Numbered from the stretch's first letter, positions 16,686 to 22,235 are shown. The stretch: 35,607 bases of DNA from a virus (IMGVR_UViG_3300042112_000132:1-35607), one strand, 5' to 3'. The notes: generated by a model not told the origin, from the letters alone. A program made the numbers and translations.

Positions 16686-16864
16686 GGCTGTTCCTTCGGC
16701 GCGTGCCGGCTCATGTTGACGATGCGGCAGACGGCGGCGGGGGAGATCCCGTGTGCGCGGGCGACGTCGGCCTGCCGCGCACCCTCGGCCACGGTCTTGC
16801 GGATCTCGGCTGCGGTTTCCGCGCTGATGCGGATGCGGGTCGGCTTCTGCTCTTGTTCGGTCAT
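16682..16864 (-). CDS. Small helix-turn-helix DNA-binding protein
   Basis: 60 residues from the ATG at 16864 in an ATGA overlap. After a basic N-terminus, residues 31-51 (QADVARAHGISPAAVCRIVN) form a clear helix-turn-helix of the kind found in resolvase/transposase-type and small phage regulators. With almost no other domain it is probably a DNA-binding regulator of an early promoter, perhaps of its own operon. Small proteins like this also accompany anti-CRISPR genes as Aca repressors, but nothing here proves that. Confidence 0.75.
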   Translation of the reverse strand: MTEQEQKPTRIRISAETAAEIRKTVAEGARQADVARAHGISPAAVCRIVNMSRHAPKEQP

Positions 16865-17052
16865 CGTGTCTCCTTGTTGGTCCGTTCGCGCAGTATCCGG
16901 TACGCCCGGTCCACGCGGAGGATGATGTTGGTCTTTCCAAAGTTTCGCTCGTTTGGCAGGATGGTGGCGATGCGCCGGCCGTCCGGGGTGACGAGGTATG
17001 CGATCTCGTTGCGGGTGAGCGACAGGGCGAGGGTGCCGACATCGTCAGTCAT
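16861..17052 (-). CDS. Small beta protein with CsrA-like layout
   Basis: 63 residues from the ATG at 17052, within ATGA overlaps at both ends. LSLTRNEIAYLVTPDGRRIA (10-29), then TNIILRVDRAYRILRER (41-57), recalls the plan of CsrA: an early LxLTR strand and a late R-E pair after a VRIGV-like strand. In CsrA these two places (Arg6 and Arg44) contact GGA-bearing mRNA; the equivalents here would be Arg14 and Arg55. The middle is about two to three residues different in spacing, and the conserved Ala-Pro pair is missing. If real, it would be a phage mRNA-binding regulator. This is a pattern match from memory and remains tentative; the gene itself is secure. Confidence 0.6.
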   Translation of the reverse strand: MTDDVGTLALSLTRNEIAYLVTPDGRRIATILPNERNFGKTNIILRVDRAYRILRERTNKETR

Positions 17053-17384
17053 TGTTGCCCTCCCGGCCCCTGGCGCTCGAGTTCGTCACGAACGTGGTAC
17101 GAGTCCAGGAGCGCGATCACGTCCTGCATGGGGAAGCCGGCAGGCACGGCACCGTCCTTGATGGCAGCGCCGTCGAGCTTGATCTCGGTGACCGTCCACT
17201 CGCGCACACGCATGAACTTCGTCGTGTGCCAGCGGTTCCCGCCGACGTAGTCCTCGACCTCGTCCTCGACCCACTCAACGTCCACCGTCGCGGTGACGCT
17301 GTTCTCCGCGAGGTATTCCCACATGGGATGCTCGCGTGGGAGCCAATCGCACATGACGTCGATGTTGTGTTCCTTGCGGATCAT
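17049..17384 (-). CDS. Acidic phage protein, unknown
   Basis: 111 residues from the ATG at 17384 (ATGA overlap upstream, 17381-17384). An acidic beta stretch, TVDVEWVEDEVEDYVGG (about 38-54), is followed by MRVREWTVTEIKLDGAAI (about 62-79) and a helical end. The family is not recognised. No membrane segment or catalytic motif is seen. It sits in the middle of the leftward early operon. Confidence 0.65.
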   Translation of the reverse strand: MIRKEHNIDVMCDWLPREHPMWEYLAENSVTATVDVEWVEDEVEDYVGGNRWHTTKFMRVREWTVTEIKLDGAAIKDGAVPAGFPMQDVIALLDSYHVRDELERQGPGGQQ

Positions 17385-17698
17385 CGCGCCTCCCCCTTCC
17401 ACCGCCACACGCGGATGAGCCGTCCGTGGGTGCTGGGCCGGCGGCTCGACACGACCGCCCCGGTCCATTCGAACTTGCCGTCGAACACGCTGCCGGCGGC
17501 GTTGCCCAGGTCGGTGTAATCCAACCCGTTCTCGGCCATCATCAGCGCGACCTCGTCGGCGTTCACGGTCCCCTGCTGCTTCGCCACGAACGCGGCGAAC
17601 CCGCGTGCCGTTGCCAGCAGTTCCTGCTTGTTCTCCGCGGCGAGCCACATCCCGGCATCGCGGCGGCGGCGGGCCTCGGCCTCATCAAACAGGTTCAT
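17381..17698 (-). CDS. Conserved phage protein, unknown
   Basis: 105 residues from the ATG at 17698 (ATGA overlap, 17695-17698). A charged helical half (about 1-45) leads to a NGLDYTDLGNAAGSVF segment and a C-terminal FEWTG, RRPSTHGR and IRVWRW pattern. I recall this combination from many phage hypothetical proteins near replication genes. The second half looks like a small winged-helix-type or DNA-contacting fold, but that is a guess. Function unknown. Confidence 0.7.
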   Translation of the reverse strand: MNLFDEAEARRRRDAGMWLAAENKQELLATARGFAAFVAKQQGTVNADEVALMMAENGLDYTDLGNAAGSVFDGKFEWTGAVVSSRRPSTHGRLIRVWRWKGEAR

Positions 17699-17949
17699 TC
17701 TGCACCCCCCAACTTGCGGAGGTCGAGGATGCCGGAATCGCGAAGGTAGTACCCCTCGCCGTGTCGGTGTTCGAGGCGCACCCCGAACCACGAATCCGCA
17801 CGGTCCACGATGTGGCTCACTTGCCGGCGGCTGACGCCCCAGCGGCGGGCGAGGTCTGCACGGGTGACGGGCTTGTGCCGCAGGACGCGAACCATCTCGC
17901 AGATGCGGCGCACGACGCTGGCGGTGCTGCGCTTTCCTTCGGAGATCAC
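17695..17949 (-). CDS. Winged-helix DNA-binding regulator
   Basis: 84 residues from the GTG at 17949, inside a GTGA overlap with the upstream stop (17946-17949). Residues 28-51 (VTRADLARRWGVSRRQVSHI) are a textbook helix-turn-helix. The following VRLEHRHGEGYYLRDSG (57-73) is a wing-like hairpin, as in HTH_11-type regulators. It is the second gene of the operon, a usual place for an early phage repressor or activator. It probably acts on the promoters at 18252-18280 or 15440-15468. Confidence 0.8.
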   Translation of the reverse strand: MISEGKRSTASVVRRICEMVRVLRHKPVTRADLARRWGVSRRQVSHIVDRADSWFGVRLEHRHGEGYYLRDSGILDLRKLGGAE

Positions 17950-18194
17950 AGCCGCACCTCCGTGTTCCCGTGCTGCGCGAGGAACTCGTCCTCGGCGTAG
18001 CAGAGTTCGTCGGTCGCCGCGTACAGCTCCTGGATGTTGTCGGCATCGCACGTTGCCATGCGCTCGGTAGCGCGAATCAGGCGGTGCGCGATGGGGGTGT
18101 TGATCTGGCGGGCGCATTCCAAAAACAGGTCACCGGGCCGGCGGCGGATCGTCTCGTCTGCGAGTGCTGCGTTCAACGTAATGCGGATGTGCAT
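17946..18194 (-). CDS. First gene of the leftward early operon, unknown
   Basis: 82 residues from the ATG at 18194, chosen because GAGAGGAT stands 4 bases upstream; a GTG 24 bases earlier is a worse start. The protein has an opening beta strand (HIRITLNAALADE), helices with DLFLECARQINTPIAHRL, and an acidic end (ATDELCYAEDEFL). No family is recognised. It is the first product of the strongest early promoter, a place where phages often keep host-takeover or counter-defence proteins. That role is inference only. Confidence 0.7.
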   Translation of the reverse strand: MHIRITLNAALADETIRRRPGDLFLECARQINTPIAHRLIRATERMATCDADNIQELYAATDELCYAEDEFLAQHGNTEVRL

Positions 18195-18251
18195 TGGAAT
18201 CCTCTCATTCGGTTGCACGGTCCCGGCACGCGCCGGAACCTATGTCAACGG

Positions 18252-18280
18252 GTTATACCCCTCCGTATCGGGAGTGTCAA
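18252..18280 (-). promoter_or_regulatory. Sigma-70 promoter of the leftward early operon
   Basis: On the minus strand TTGACA (18280-18275) and TATAAC (18257-18252) have a 17-base spacer. A second TTGACA (18248-18243) follows just downstream of the -10 box, without its own -10. The leader to the ATG at 18194 is about 50 bases. Confidence 0.85.
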
Positions 18281-18288
18281 GACGGAAA

Positions 18289-18307
18289 CTTGAGGGATTC
18301 CCCCAAG
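18289..18307. promoter_or_regulatory. 19-bp near-perfect palindrome upstream of the early promoter
   Basis: CTTGAGGGATTCCCCCAAG is an inverted repeat with one mismatched pair. It lies 8 bases upstream of the leftward -35 box and 49 bases before the rightward metallophosphoesterase gene. The symmetry suits a dimeric regulator acting on both directions. No clear rightward promoter was found in this 162-base divergent gap (18195-18356). Confidence 0.45.
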
Positions 18308-18356
18308 ATTTCAGAAATAACGATTTGCAGCGGGGAACGGGTTACGCTAGGGCAGG

Positions 18357-19313
18357 ATGGCAGCATCGGCCAAACCAGCCGCGCCCAAGCTCATCCCGCA
18401 ACGCGGGGGGAACGCGCCGCTGCCGTTCGCGGTCACCGCCGAGAGCCGCAACATCCACACGGTCACGCTCGACGGCAACAGCCGCACCCAGGAATGGATG
18501 TTCCTGCTGACGAGCGACCGTCACCACGACAACCCGCACACGAACCACGACCTCGAGCGCAAGCACCTCGAGGAGGCGGTCGAGCGCAAGGCCGGCATCC
18601 TGGATATCGGTGACAACGGCTGTTTGATGGAGGGACGGCACGATCCACGTCGCGCTCGCCGTGGCGTTCGCGAAGAACACATGGATGCGCCCGACTACCT
18701 CGACAGCGTGATCCGCCACGCCTCCGAGTTCTATGCTCCGTATGCACGGAACTTCGTGATGATCGGCCGCGGAAACCATGAGGACAGCGTTCTCAAGAAC
18801 TGCGACACGGACTACACCGAGCGTTTGTGCGAGCGCATGAGCATGCTGACCGGGTACAAGGTCCACGCCGGCGGCTACGGCGGCTGGGTGCGGTTCCATG
18901 TGCAGATCAACAACGAGCGGTACGGGCTGTCCCTGAAGTATTTCCACGGCGCCGGCGGGGCCGCGTTGATGTCGCACGGCACGCTCAACGTGCGGCGCAA
19001 CGCCGCCGTCATGCCCGACGCCGACGTGATCTGCACGGGCCACATCCACAAGCGATGGATCTTGCCCATCATGCGCGAGCGCCTGGTCTGCGACCGCGGC
19101 GGCCCCCGCGTCGTGCAGGACCGCCAGTGGCACATCTGCACGGGCAGCTACAAGGACGCCTTCGGGGACGGGCATTCCGGCTGGGAAGTGATGAAGGGAT
19201 TCCCGCCGAGCGATTCGGGCGGCGGCGTGTGGATGCGCCTGTATCTTGAGAAGCGCAGCGCGGAAGGCCGTACCCGCTACGGACTCGTCCCGCAGTTCAT
19301 CATGGCCGACTAA
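18357..19313 (+). CDS. Calcineurin-like metallophosphoesterase
   Basis: 318 residues. All blocks of the binuclear metallophosphoesterase fold are in order: SDRHHDN (Asp54, His56; the family's DxH with Arg inside), DIGDNG (Asp86), GRGNHED (Asn140, His141), a mid-chain FHGAGG (His197) and CTGHIHK (His229, His231). Such enzymes hydrolyse phosphomonoesters or phosphodiesters; relatives include the SbcD/Mre11 nucleases. In this phage it might supply the nuclease that the annealing protein lacks, but it is transcribed the other way and no capping domain points to DNA. The first 45 residues are a basic, Pro-rich extension. The ribosome site before the ATG is weak (AGGGCAGG). Confidence 0.85.
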   Translation: MAASAKPAAPKLIPQRGGNAPLPFAVTAESRNIHTVTLDGNSRTQEWMFLLTSDRHHDNPHTNHDLERKHLEEAVERKAGILDIGDNGCLMEGRHDPRRARRGVREEHMDAPDYLDSVIRHASEFYAPYARNFVMIGRGNHEDSVLKNCDTDYTERLCERMSMLTGYKVHAGGYGGWVRFHVQINNERYGLSLKYFHGAGGAALMSHGTLNVRRNAAVMPDADVICTGHIHKRWILPIMRERLVCDRGGPRVVQDRQWHICTGSYKDAFGDGHSGWEVMKGFPPSDSGGGVWMRLYLEKRSAEGRTRYGLVPQFIMAD

Positions 19314-19334
19314 CTGGCCGTTTCAGGAGGACAG

Positions 19335-19601
19335 ATGCCGACACCAGCCAAGGGCAAGCGATTCGTGAAGGTGGTCCGCAACCCGGAGACGGGCCGCACC
19401 CGCAAGGTGTCGTATGGTCAGGCCGGCAAGGCCAAGGGCGGCGGCGACCGCATCAAGCCCGGGACCGCGAAGGGCGACGCCTACTGCGCCCGCAGCTTCG
19501 CGCAAATGAAGGCGCACCCCGCCGCGGCACGAAACCCCAACAGCCCGCTGCGGCTCTCCCGTGCGAAGTGGAAGTGCAGCGGCAAGACCTCGAGGAAGTG
19601 A
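19335..19601 (+). CDS. Small basic protein, DUF6321-like
   Basis: 88 residues with a strong AGGAGGA site 2 bases before the ATG. The pattern VSYGQAGKAKGGGDRIKPG, then KGDAYCARSFAQMKAHP and NPNSPLRLSRAKWKCSG is one I recall from a small family in environmental phages (DUF6321). It is very basic, with two conserved Cys, so nucleic acid or metal binding is plausible, but no function is known. Confidence 0.75.
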   Translation: MPTPAKGKRFVKVVRNPETGRTRKVSYGQAGKAKGGGDRIKPGTAKGDAYCARSFAQMKAHPAAARNPNSPLRLSRAKWKCSGKTSRK

Positions 19602-19603
19602 AC

Positions 19604-19735
19604 ATGGCGAAGAAGAAGGCACGCGGCCTCTACGCGAACATCAACGCCCGCCGCAAGGCCGGCACCAGCCGCCCGAAGTCGAAGTCCACGGTGAGCGCGT
19701 CCGCGTGGAAGGCGATGAAGCGCGGGTTCAAGTGA
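19604..19735 (+). CDS. 43-residue basic phage protein
   Basis: The ATG is 2 bases after the preceding stop, with CGAGGAAG as ribosome site. The opening MAKKKARGLYANINARRKAG and the basic Lys/Arg/Ser end (SAWKAMKRGFK) match a recurrent tiny phage protein family of unknown function. It probably works with the DUF6321-like protein, with which it often travels. Confidence 0.7.
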   Translation: MAKKKARGLYANINARRKAGTSRPKSKSTVSASAWKAMKRGFK

Positions 19736-19739
19736 TCCC

Positions 19740-20009
19740 ATGCGCGTCCTGCTCGGCGGGAAGTATTGGACGCTGCGGTTCTCGGGGAACCTGAAGGACT
19801 ACGGCAGCATGGTCGATCCCGGCAACGCCGAGGGTCGGCTCATCCGCATCGGCACCTGGCAAAGCGAAAAAGACACGTTGGACACCATTGTCCATGAAGC
19901 CTTGCACTGCATCGAGCCTTGTTGGACCGAGGAGCGTGTTGCCGAAGCGAGCAAGGAACTGTCCGTCATGCTGTGGCGGCTTGGTTACCGCCGTCAGACT
20001 TCCCAGTAG
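19740..20009 (+). CDS. Small zincin-like protein (HEALH motif)
   Basis: 89 residues. TIVHEALHCIEPCW (49-62) has an HExxH zinc motif with Glu59 three residues after the second His. The short length and the beta strands before the motif recall the small phage and SprT-like metallopeptidase folds. It could be a tiny protease or a zinc-bound structural protein. Its 3' end overlaps the minus-strand gene 19994-20563 by 16 bases, so the two converge without a terminator. Confidence 0.7.
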   Translation: MRVLLGGKYWTLRFSGNLKDYGSMVDPGNAEGRLIRIGTWQSEKDTLDTIVHEALHCIEPCWTEERVAEASKELSVMLWRLGYRRQTSQ

Positions 20010-20563
20010 ACGCGGTCGCCGCGGCGGTAGTGCTGCATCTCGTCTGACTTCGTGAACGAGGTGAAGTGCTTGTCGAGCAGCCGGATGTAGTTGTTGGGAT
20101 ACAGCAGGTACTTCCCGTCGCTGCGCTCGATGAGGTTGAGCGGCTTGTGTTCCTGCGGGTAGCGCGAGAATCCGTCCGCCCAGTCGATGACGATTCCGGT
20201 GTGCGTGCCGCAGAAGCCCGGTCCCTTGCCGCTGCCCATCGCCATCATCCCCTCGAGGTACTCGAGGTGGACGGCCTCGACGTGTTCGCCCATCGCGCCC
20301 CACGGTTGCAGATCGCCTGGAGCATCGGTATCTCCGAGCTTCTTGACGCGGAACGCATCCGGGCGCGAGCCGATCATGTGCAGCGGGACGCCGCACCATT
20401 CCGCGCCCGTCTCGAGCAGGACGTGCGCCATGACGATCTGCCCCGGCCGGCAGTAGACGGCGTGCCAGATGGCCCGCGTCGTGCCAGCTGGCATCGTCGG
20501 CCCGAGCGCGGCGTTGTTGACATGGACGTAGAGATGGAATGGGAGGTTCGCGTGTCGAGGCAT
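19994..20563 (-). CDS. Unknown phage protein, convergent with the zincin gene
   Basis: 189 residues from the ATG at 20563. Seen in it: an N-terminal beta-rich half (LPFHLYVHVNNAALG, VYCRPGQIVMAHVLLETG), a middle MGSGKGPGFCGTHTGIVIDW with Cys and His, and an aromatic C-terminus ending in YRRGDRVYWEV. No signal peptide or membrane segment. An AGTATAC sequence 11-17 bases before the ATG could be a -10 box but has no clear -35. The function is not recognised. It is the only minus-strand gene in this part of the genome. Confidence 0.65.
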   Translation of the reverse strand: MPRHANLPFHLYVHVNNAALGPTMPAGTTRAIWHAVYCRPGQIVMAHVLLETGAEWCGVPLHMIGSRPDAFRVKKLGDTDAPGDLQPWGAMGEHVEAVHLEYLEGMMAMGSGKGPGFCGTHTGIVIDWADGFSRYPQEHKPLNLIERSDGKYLLYPNNYIRLLDKHFTSFTKSDEMQHYRRGDRVYWEV

Positions 20564-20705
20564 CGTCCGCGTATACTACGGGTGCGGAAATGCGGGGTCG
20601 AGGGGTCGGAGCCGATTCCCCGCACGGGCCGGGACAGAAGGGCGCGAGCCACGCCTTCCGGCAGGCCAGCCGTTGGGGTAAAGCGCAACCCGCCGCCAGG
20701 GGCAG

Positions 20706-20722
20706 GCGTGACGAAGTCACGC
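20706..20722. promoter_or_regulatory. 17-bp perfect palindrome
   Basis: GCGTGAC, GAA, GTCACGC: a 7-bp inverted repeat around three bases. It can act as a DNA-binding site for a dimeric regulator or fold as an RNA hairpin. It lies 49 bases left of the tandem repeats. Confidence 0.45.
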
Positions 20723-20770
20723 GCTGTCCCACCGTGGGGCGATAGTGCTACACATCCCGGGAAGTGTGGC

Positions 20771-20810
20771 GGTCGTGCAAGGTCGTGCAAGGCCGTGCAA
20801 GGTCGTGCAA
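20771..20810. repeat. Four 10-bp tandem repeats
   Basis: The unit GGTCGTGCAA occurs at 20771, 20781 and 20801 exactly and at 20791 with one change (GGCCGTGCAA); a partial unit follows at 20811. The period equals about one DNA turn, so a repeated binding protein would sit on one face of the helix. Origin iterons, a packaging recognition site or repressor sites are all possible. Confidence 0.85.
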
Positions 20811-20819
20811 GGCCGAACG

Positions 20820-20851
20820 AAAACGCCCGCCGGCACGTTGCCAAGCGGGCG
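20820..20851 (-). terminator. Leftward rho-independent terminator
   Basis: On the minus strand a 7-bp GC stem (CGCCCGC / GCGGGCG; arms 20845-20851 and 20824-20830) with an inner GGC/GCC stem is followed by TTTTCGTT. It would stop minus-strand transcripts before the 19994-20563 gene. Confidence 0.6.
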
Positions 20852-20970
20852 CATTCCGGGGGCTGAATTGCTCCGGCCGTCCGTGGCCTGGAGCTGTCAG
20901 GTCGCGCCGCGCTCGGCGGCGCGTGCCGCGTTGCCTCGTCAGAGAGGCGCGCCTGACGGGGGGAACCATA

Positions 20971-21008
20971 CCCCAAAAACAGAACGACCGCAAGATTTCC
21001 TGCGGTCG
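20971..21008 (-). terminator. Leftward rho-independent terminator
   Basis: A perfect 8-bp stem (CGACCGCA at 20985-20992 and TGCGGTCG at 21001-21008) with an 8-base loop is followed on the minus strand by TTCTGTTTTTGGGG. The T-rich side is on the left, so it works leftward. Confidence 0.6.
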
Positions 21009-21147
21009 CCTGCAATTTCCCGAAGCATCGCGTTTGGGTTGCTATGCTGCGGGCTGCTAATCCAAGGCGCTTGCATTGTAGCGAACCTGCCCCCAGGGGC
21101 AACAATGCCGCAAAGTGCTTCCCGGCGCGGTAGGGGAGGAAAAAGAC

Positions 21148-21343
21148 GTTCAGACTTCCCGTGTCGGGTAACCCGGCGGGAAGCCGGCTGCGAAGGCAGC
21201 CGTGGTGAGAACGACAACCAGCGGTTCGTCCCCGCGAAACAGGTGCAATCGTTCAGTTTGACCGACAGCGCGGCTCCGTGCGGGCTGGTTGAACGACCCC
21301 GGCAACGGGGTTATTCCCTCTGCGCTCACCATGCGAACTGAAA
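21148..21343 (+). ncRNA. Structured RNA, HEARO/omega-RNA-like
   Basis: The folding core is visible by eye. A hairpin CTTCCCG/CGGGAAG (21155-21161 with 21177-21183) encloses CGGG/CCCG. CGGCTGC/GCAGCCG (21185-21191 with 21196-21202) follows with a GAAG loop. A long-range stem TGGTGAG/CTCACCA (21203-21209 with 21325-21331) holds three arms: GAC-AACC/GGTT-c-GTC (21213-21230), TCGTTCA/TGAACGA (21249-21255 with 21290-21296), and CCCCG/CGGGG with a GCAA tetraloop (21297-21310). TTCAG/CTGAA (21149-21153 with 21338-21342) can close the whole. The order GGTAACC, GGCG, AAGCCGG, CAGCCG, GTG is what I recall for HEARO RNAs, the guide RNAs (omega RNAs) encoded next to IscB nucleases. In those the guide lies at the 5' end, here about 21130-21147. 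No IscB gene is in the window. The structure is seen in the sequence; the family name is from memory and unsearched. Confidence 0.7.
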
Positions 21344-21499
21344 GCCCTGCCGGTGTCCGCAACCCCCGGCGTTGACGAGCTGCTGACTCCGCCCATATGG
21401 CTGGACAGCGTGAATCGAACTTCCCTTGCCATTCGCAAGCCGCCGCGAGCGCGCCGTCAGGCGCAGCGCAGCGAAGCGGCGGCGTCGAAAGGCCGATTC

Positions 21500-21528
21500 T
21501 TGACTGATTACACTCTCTCGTATACGAT
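21500..21528 (+). promoter_or_regulatory. Probable sigma-70 promoter for the 21580 gene
   Basis: TTGACT (21500-21505) and TACGAT (21523-21528) are 17 bases apart. A leader of about 45 bases leads to GAGAGGAG and the ATG at 21580. The -35 is good; the -10 has four of six matches. Confidence 0.6.
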
Positions 21529-21579
21529 CAACGCCGGCGGCGCGTGCCGCCATTGACACCTTCAACGAGAGGAGATCGC

Positions 21580-22161
21580 ATGTGGTACGTGATTGCGTGG
21601 CGCGACGAAACGGACAGCATGATGACGCTTGACATCCCTGGCTTCGAGAAGTGGTGCGAGGACAACGCCGCCGTCCTGCAGTCACGCATCGACTTCGGCC
21701 TGCACCACGGATGCAGGATCACGCCGGAGCTGCTGATTGACACCTGGAACGCCAAGTGGCCCGGGACGGTCGCGTTCCGCTGGAACTCGCGCCAGGGCGC
21801 AATCGAGTGCGACACGCTTGAGTTCGGCGTTCGCGTCGAGATCCTCCCCGAACGCATGGCCCCGCACATCGAGCTAATGGACCCGGAGGAGGATGAATAC
21901 TGGTGGTGGCACGGCGTCGGCAAGGACGGGACGCCGCAGTTCCGAATCGTCCTCGAGGTCACCCAGCACGACGCCGTCAACGACGCGGTCGCGCACTCCA
22001 AGACGCTGATGAAGAAGTGGCACGACAAGGTCGAGGATTTCGACACGCAGGAGTGGTCCGACGAACGCAAGAACCTGCGCCGGAATTACGACGATTTCAG
22101 GAACTGGGTGATCTCGCAGACGCAGCACAACCCGCCCGACCCGGAACGCGAACCGAGCTGA
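21580..22161 (+). CDS. Acidic phage protein, unknown
   Basis: 193 residues from the ATG at 21580, chosen over an in-frame start 36 bases earlier because GAGAGGAG lies 6 bases upstream. The first half is mixed alpha/beta with many Trp (MWYVIAWRDE, TWNAKWPGTVAFRWNS), then an acidic DPEEDEYWWWHGVG stretch (about 98-111). A charged helical C-terminus (about 135-193) ends Pro/Glu-rich. No motif or family is recognised. It is the first gene after the HEARO-like RNA and has its own promoter, so it is probably early expressed. Confidence 0.7.
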   Translation: MWYVIAWRDETDSMMTLDIPGFEKWCEDNAAVLQSRIDFGLHHGCRITPELLIDTWNAKWPGTVAFRWNSRQGAIECDTLEFGVRVEILPERMAPHIELMDPEEDEYWWWHGVGKDGTPQFRIVLEVTQHDAVNDAVAHSKTLMKKWHDKVEDFDTQEWSDERKNLRRNYDDFRNWVISQTQHNPPDPEREPS

Positions 22162-22184
22162 ACGGCACCACGGCACCAAACCGG

Positions 22185-22212
22185 ACCCGTAGGCAAAAAA
22201 ATGCCTATGGGT
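22185..22212 (+). promoter_or_regulatory. 11-bp hairpin with A6 loop ahead of the 22236 gene
   Basis: ACCCGTAGGCA and TGCCTATGGGT pair over 11 positions with a single G-T wobble around a loop of six A. It lies 24 bases before the next ATG and has no T tract after it, so it is not a standard terminator. Just before it CGGCACCA is repeated in tandem (22163-22178). It may be a translational control or RNA-processing element. Confidence 0.45.
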
Positions 22213-22235
22213 TCGTGCTTTGTAGACTGACCCAC

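Larger units (their letters stand above)
20564..21579. other. About 1 kb non-coding island of repeats and structured RNA
   Basis: Frames across this stretch have poor protein-like composition and no good ribosome sites. Contents from left to right: a TGCGGGG/CCCCGCA hairpin (about 20589-20619), a 17-bp palindrome (20706-20722), four 10-bp tandem repeats (20771-20810), a leftward terminator (20820-20851), a second one (20971-21008), a possible leftward -10 box TACAAT (21080-21075) with no good -35, the folded HEARO-like RNA (21148-21343), an 8-bp GC hairpin (arms 21439-21446 and 21476-21483) and a rightward promoter (21500-21528). The leftward signals suggest a short minus-strand RNA of about 90 bases ending at 20985, or read-through control of the 19994-20563 gene. 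Confidence 0.65.

Noticed and set aside
20771-20810. Small CRISPR array
   Set aside because: Repeats are 10 bp and contiguous; there are no spacers.
20374-21105. 243-codon minus frame leading into the 19994-20563 gene region
   Set aside because: It lies in another frame than that gene, crosses two terminators, and its composition is that of a shadow.
20745-21341. 198-codon plus frame across the tandem repeats and the structured RNA
   Set aside because: The protein is low in structure, Arg/Pro/Ser-rich, has no ribosome site, and the DNA under it has strong RNA stems and tandem repeats instead of codon bias.
21400-21425. tRNA T-arm-like GTTCGATTC on the minus strand
   Set aside because: No T stem pairs around it and no acceptor, D or anticodon arms are found at the right distances.
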